Positions 11,952 to 14,355 of a stretch of DNA of 14,355 nt are shown here, piece by piece. A program made the position numbers and the translations under genes. The notes under the pieces were generated by a model that worked only from the letters and a program-made list of their open reading frames with translations, was not told the origin of the DNA and made no database searches. Numbering within the stretch: position 1 is the first letter of the stretch; each line of letters begins with the position of its first letter. Location: contig JAOPWK010000079.1 in assembly GCA_025965735.1 (NCBI GenBank), forward strand, positions 1 to 14,355, written 5' to 3'. The stretch is from Frankiales bacterium. Lineage in GTDB: Bacteria > Actinomycetota > Actinomycetes > Mycobacteriales > SCTD01.

Positions 11952-13177
11952 CGACCACGCTGCGCTCACGACGCCGGGACTTCCCCGGCTGGCACATGGT
12001 GTGGACGCTGTCGGCGACCTGCACCGTCGCGTACGGCGTGCTGTTCTACGCCTTTGCCGTCTTCGTCGTGCCGATGCGCGAGGAGCTCGGCGCCACCACC
12101 GGGCAGCTGTCCGGTGCGCTGTCGCTGGGCATCGCCGTCAACGGCGTGACCGCGATCTGGGTCGGCAAGCACCTGGACCGTCACGGCGCGCGCTGGCTCA
12201 TGGCGGGCGGCAGCCTGCTCGGAGCAGCGTCGGTCGCCGCCTGGTCGCGCGCGGACGGGCTGGTCAGCCTCTACCTGGCCTTCGTGGGCGTGGGCCTGGC
12301 GGGTGCGGCCGTGATGTACGAGCCGGCCTTCACGCTGGTGACCCGCTGGTTCGACCGGGACCGCAGCACCGCGCTGCTCACCATCACCGTCGTCGCGGGG
12401 TTCGCCTCGACCATCTTCCTGCCGCTGTCACAGGTGCTGGTGGACCGCATCGGCTGGCGCGACGCGCTTCTCGTGTTCGCCGTGCTGCTGGCGCTCTGCG
12501 CGCTCCCGCAGGCGCTGCTGCTGAGGCGTGCCCCCTCCGACCTCGGACTGGGCGTCGACGGCGACCCCCCGCACCCGGTCGTCGAGGCTCCGCAGCCACG
12601 CGATCCGCAGGAGGTCTCCCTCGCGTGGGGTCGACGGCCGGTGCGCCTGCTCGCCGTTGCCGCCTTCCTGGAGAGCCTGTCCGGCACCGTCATCGCGGTG
12701 CACCTGGTCGCGTACCTCCGGGACGACGGCGTCACCGCGGGCACTGCCGCCACAGCAGCGGGCGCGATCGGGATCCTGTCCGTGGCAGGCCGCATCGCCG
12801 TCACCGGCCTGGCGCAGCGGGTGGGGCTCGCGCGCCTGGCGGCGCTCATGGTGGGCGGGCAGGCGGTGGGCGTGGCTGCGCTGCTGCTGCTCCCGCGCGG
12901 CCCGGGCATCGCGACGTTCGTGCTGCTGTTCGGGGCGGGGTTCGGCGTCATGACGATCGCCCAACCGTGGCTGCTCGGACGGTACGTGCCGGTGCGGGTC
13001 TTCGGCTCGGTCAGCGGCCGGCTGGCGTCCGTCGTCGGTGCCGGTCGAGTCGTCGCGCCGGTCGCGGCCGGTGCGCTCATCACCGCAACGGGGTACACGC
13101 CCGCGCTGCTCGTCGTCGCGGTCTGCTCCCTCGGCGCGGCAGCGCTTCTCGTGGGCGCGGAGCGGGCGCACGCGTGA
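11948..13177 (+). CDS. MFS transporter
   Basis: The 409-residue major facilitator has about 12 hydrophobic helices in two bundles around a charged central loop (about residues 200-225, LRRAPSDLGLGVDGDPPHP). Motifs resemble monocarboxylate or oxalate/formate-type MFS proteins: YGVLFYAFAVFVVPMREELG, the loop GKHLDRHGARWLM (motif A-like) and EPAFTLVTRWFDRDRSTAL. The substrate cannot be read from the sequence. Coupling to the Cys-tailed flavoprotein (GTGA overlap, GGAGGA about 11 bases upstream) suggests export of the flavoprotein's substrate or product. An ATG at 11936 is in frame but sits directly on the ribosome-binding site, so the GTG at 11948 is preferred. The stop in turn overlaps the GTG of the acetyltransferase remnant. 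Confidence 0.88.
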   Translation: MTTTLRSRRRDFPGWHMVWTLSATCTVAYGVLFYAFAVFVVPMREELGATTGQLSGALSLGIAVNGVTAIWVGKHLDRHGARWLMAGGSLLGAASVAAWSRADGLVSLYLAFVGVGLAGAAVMYEPAFTLVTRWFDRDRSTALLTITVVAGFASTIFLPLSQVLVDRIGWRDALLVFAVLLALCALPQALLLRRAPSDLGLGVDGDPPHPVVEAPQPRDPQEVSLAWGRRPVRLLAVAAFLESLSGTVIAVHLVAYLRDDGVTAGTAATAAGAIGILSVAGRIAVTGLAQRVGLARLAALMVGGQAVGVAALLLLPRGPGIATFVLLFGAGFGVMTIAQPWLLGRYVPVRVFGSVSGRLASVVGAGRVVAPVAAGALITATGYTPALLVVAVCSLGAAALLVGAERAHA

Positions 13178-13376
13178 GGGTGCGGGAGGCGGCGCTGCAC
13201 AAGGTGACCAGCCGGGTCCCGGAGAACGCCGCCGGCCTGGCGCTGGCCCGCCGGCTCGACTTCCGCGAGGTCGGCAGGCACCTGCGGCACGCCCCGCTCG
13301 ACGGGGTCTGGCGCCACGTCGTCACCTCGAGGTGCTGCTCGGGTCAGCGCGCGCCCTTGGGGGCGAAGAAGCGTGA
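13174..13376 (+). pseudogene. C-terminal remnant of a GNAT N-acetyltransferase
   Basis: The reading from GTG 13174 (overlapping the MFS stop as GTGA) gives LHKVTSRVPENAAGLALARR and LDFREVGRHLRHAPLDGVWR. This is the last third of a phosphinothricin/ArsN-type acetyltransferase. The first two thirds, including the acetyl-CoA site, are missing. The usual FPEN is PEN, which looks like a lost Phe codon. Near 13326 the expected ending (VVxxExLLG) continues only in another frame as LEVLLGSARALGGEEA, stopping at 13376, which suggests a one-base deletion. The end overlaps the pstA 3' end. It could still make a short peptide. By comparison with ars clusters it may once have detoxified an arsenical or glutamine-synthetase inhibitor, which is inference. 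Confidence 0.65.
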
Positions 13377-14355
13377 GATCAGCCGTGCCACCAGGTTGAG
13401 CACCAGCACGATGAGGATCAGCACCAGCGCGGCGGTCCACGCCCGGTCGACACCTGCCTGCGGCGGCACGCCGGGCTGGGTGAAGGAGTAGAAAGCGTAG
13501 ACGGGCAGGGTGGCCATGCGGCCGCTGTTCGGGTCGAGGTTGAGGCTCGAGGTGTAGCCGGCGATGAGCAGCAGCGGCGCGGTCTCGCCGATGACGCGGG
13601 CGATCGCGAGCGTCGTGCCGGTGGCGATGCCGGCGGCCGCGACGGGCAGAACGACCTTGAGGATCGTGCGCCACTTGGGCACACCGAGGGCGAACGACGC
13701 CTCGCGCAGCTCGGCCGGCACCAGCTTGAGCATCTCCTCCGAGGCCCGCACCACGACCGGCGTCATCAGCACCGCGAGCGCGACCGCGCCACCGAGGCCG
13801 AAGCGCACGCCCGGCCCGTAGATGAGCGCGAACAGCGCGTACGCGAACAGGCCGGCCACGATGGACGGGATGCCGGTCATGACGTCGACAAGGAAGGTGA
13901 CCCAGCGGGCGAGCCGTCCGCGGCCGTACTCGACCAGGTAGATCGCCGTCAGCAGGCCGATCGGCACCGAGATGAGCGTCGCCAGCCCGGTGATCTGCAG
14001 CGTCCCGATGATGGCGTGCCGCGCGCCGCCTCCCTCGCCGACGATGTTGCGCATCGTCAGGGCAAAGAAGTCGACGTCGAACCGCGCGGCCCCGCGGGAG
14101 GTGACGGTCCAGAGCAGCGACACCAGCGGCAGCAGCGCGAGCAGGAAGGCGAGGGTGACGGCGGCGGTCACGGACCGGTCGGCGGCGCGACGGCTGCCCT
14201 CGCGGGCGCGGGACACGGCGTACGTCGCGAGGACGTAGACGACGGCGGCCATCACCGCCGTGGCGATGGGCCCGCCGCCCAGGACCGTGCGCAGCAGCAG
14301 CGCGACGAGCAGCGCCGCGACCGCGAGCGCGACGGGCGCCCAGCGCGGCAGTGGC
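13344..14355 (-). CDS. pstA: Phosphate ABC transporter permease PstA (5' end beyond window)
   Basis: PstA, one of two permeases of the high-affinity phosphate importer PstSCAB, is open to the window end and shown for at least 336 residues. The binding-protein-dependent transport motif is clear: LVPAELREASFALGVPKWRTI (EAA loop) followed by VVLPVAAAGIATGTTLAIAR and GETAPLLLIAGYTSSL. FDVDFFALTMRNIVGEGGGA and GIPSIVAGLFAYALFAL are typical PstA segments. Before the conserved core are two extra hydrophobic stretches, LPRWAPVALAVAALLVALLL and VMAAVVYVLATYAV, so the GTG/ATG at 14250-14255 is probably internal and not the start. pstB would be expected nearby in most pst operons but not between 13177 and 13344. 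In M. tuberculosis mshD is likewise next to a phosphate ATPase gene. Confidence 0.93.
   Translation of the reverse strand, partial: PLPRWAPVALAVAALLVALLLRTVLGGGPIATAVMAAVVYVLATYAVSRAREGSRRAADRSVTAAVTLAFLLALLPLVSLLWTVTSRGAARFDVDFFALTMRNIVGEGGGARHAIIGTLQITGLATLISVPIGLLTAIYLVEYGRGRLARWVTFLVDVMTGIPSIVAGLFAYALFALIYGPGVRFGLGGAVALAVLMTPVVVRASEEMLKLVPAELREASFALGVPKWRTILKVVLPVAAAGIATGTTLAIARVIGETAPLLLIAGYTSSLNLDPNSGRMATLPVYAFYSFTQPGVPPQAGVDRAWTAALVLILIVLVLNLVARLISRFFAPKGAR

Noticed and set aside
10527..11969. Long minus-strand frame opposite the flavoprotein
   Set aside because: The plus strand holds two dinucleotide-binding motifs and a coupled downstream gene. The minus frame shows none.
12271..13674. 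Long minus-strand frame opposite the MFS gene and in a second frame of pstA
   Set aside because: It mixes an antisense reading of the MFS gene with an out-of-frame reading of pstA, and the true frames of both are clear.
1..14355. Insertion sequence, integrase, tRNA or attachment site flanking the flavoprotein cassette
   Set aside because: No transposase-like frame, no tRNA-like cloverleaf and no matching direct repeats were found around 10511 or 13376 by eye, so transfer remains an inference from gene order only.

Overview
The window is high-GC DNA with short intergenic gaps, many 4-base start/stop overlaps and abundant GTG/TTG starts. Its genes point to an actinobacterium that makes mycothiol: a mycothiol synthase (MshD), a GlnR-type orphan regulator, and a DUF1416/SseC protein beside a CysA2-type sulfurtransferase. 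From memory, the gene order resembles the Mycobacterium tuberculosis block Rv0814c-Rv0820 (sseC2, cysA2, thiX, lmeA, glnR, mshD, phoT). The genus cannot be resolved by eye.

Layout. (1) 1-500: a DsrE-fold protein, apparently read from a leaderless mRNA and closed by a strong hairpin. (2) 576-5233, minus strand: a sulfur and envelope block. In transcription order it holds a MoaD/ThiS-like protein, a polytopic membrane protein, a DUF2993/LmeA-type lipid-binding protein, a membrane-anchored thioredoxin, a 23-codon cysteine-containing leader peptide, a DUF4395 membrane protein, the sulfurtransferase and DUF1416. A terminator follows, and then a separate 33-residue single-span membrane peptide. (3) 5388-6098, plus strand: glnR, which diverges from the moaD-like gene. 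(4) 6095-9537: a signalling block with two divergent STAS-domain proteins, then an OmpR-type response regulator, a histidine kinase and a GerMN lipoprotein. (5) 9561-10514: mshD with a histidine-rich insertion. (6) 10575-13376: a flavoprotein with a cysteine-rich tail, an MFS transporter and the decayed 3' end of a GNAT acetyltransferase gene. This looks like an accessory metalloid or toxicant detoxification cassette under its own promoter. (7) 13344-14355, minus strand: the phosphate permease gene pstA, cut by the window end.

How the genes fit together. The sulfurtransferase, DUF4395 protein and thioredoxin probably handle sulfane sulfur and thiol redox chemistry, and mshD makes the organism's main thiol. 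The leader peptide appears to adjust the sulfurtransferase operon to cysteine supply. Its three Cys codons end just before an anti-Shine-Dalgarno sequence that can pair with the ribosome-binding site of the next gene, and its promoter lies inside the end of the thioredoxin gene. This is the most complete regulatory system visible here, and it matches the cysteine-responsive attenuators known in mycobacteria. The region between mshD and pst looks like an insertion site: the cassette has a consensus -35 that overlaps the mshD stop codon, a tandem repeat between -35 and -10, and a truncated, frameshifted acetyltransferase at its far end.
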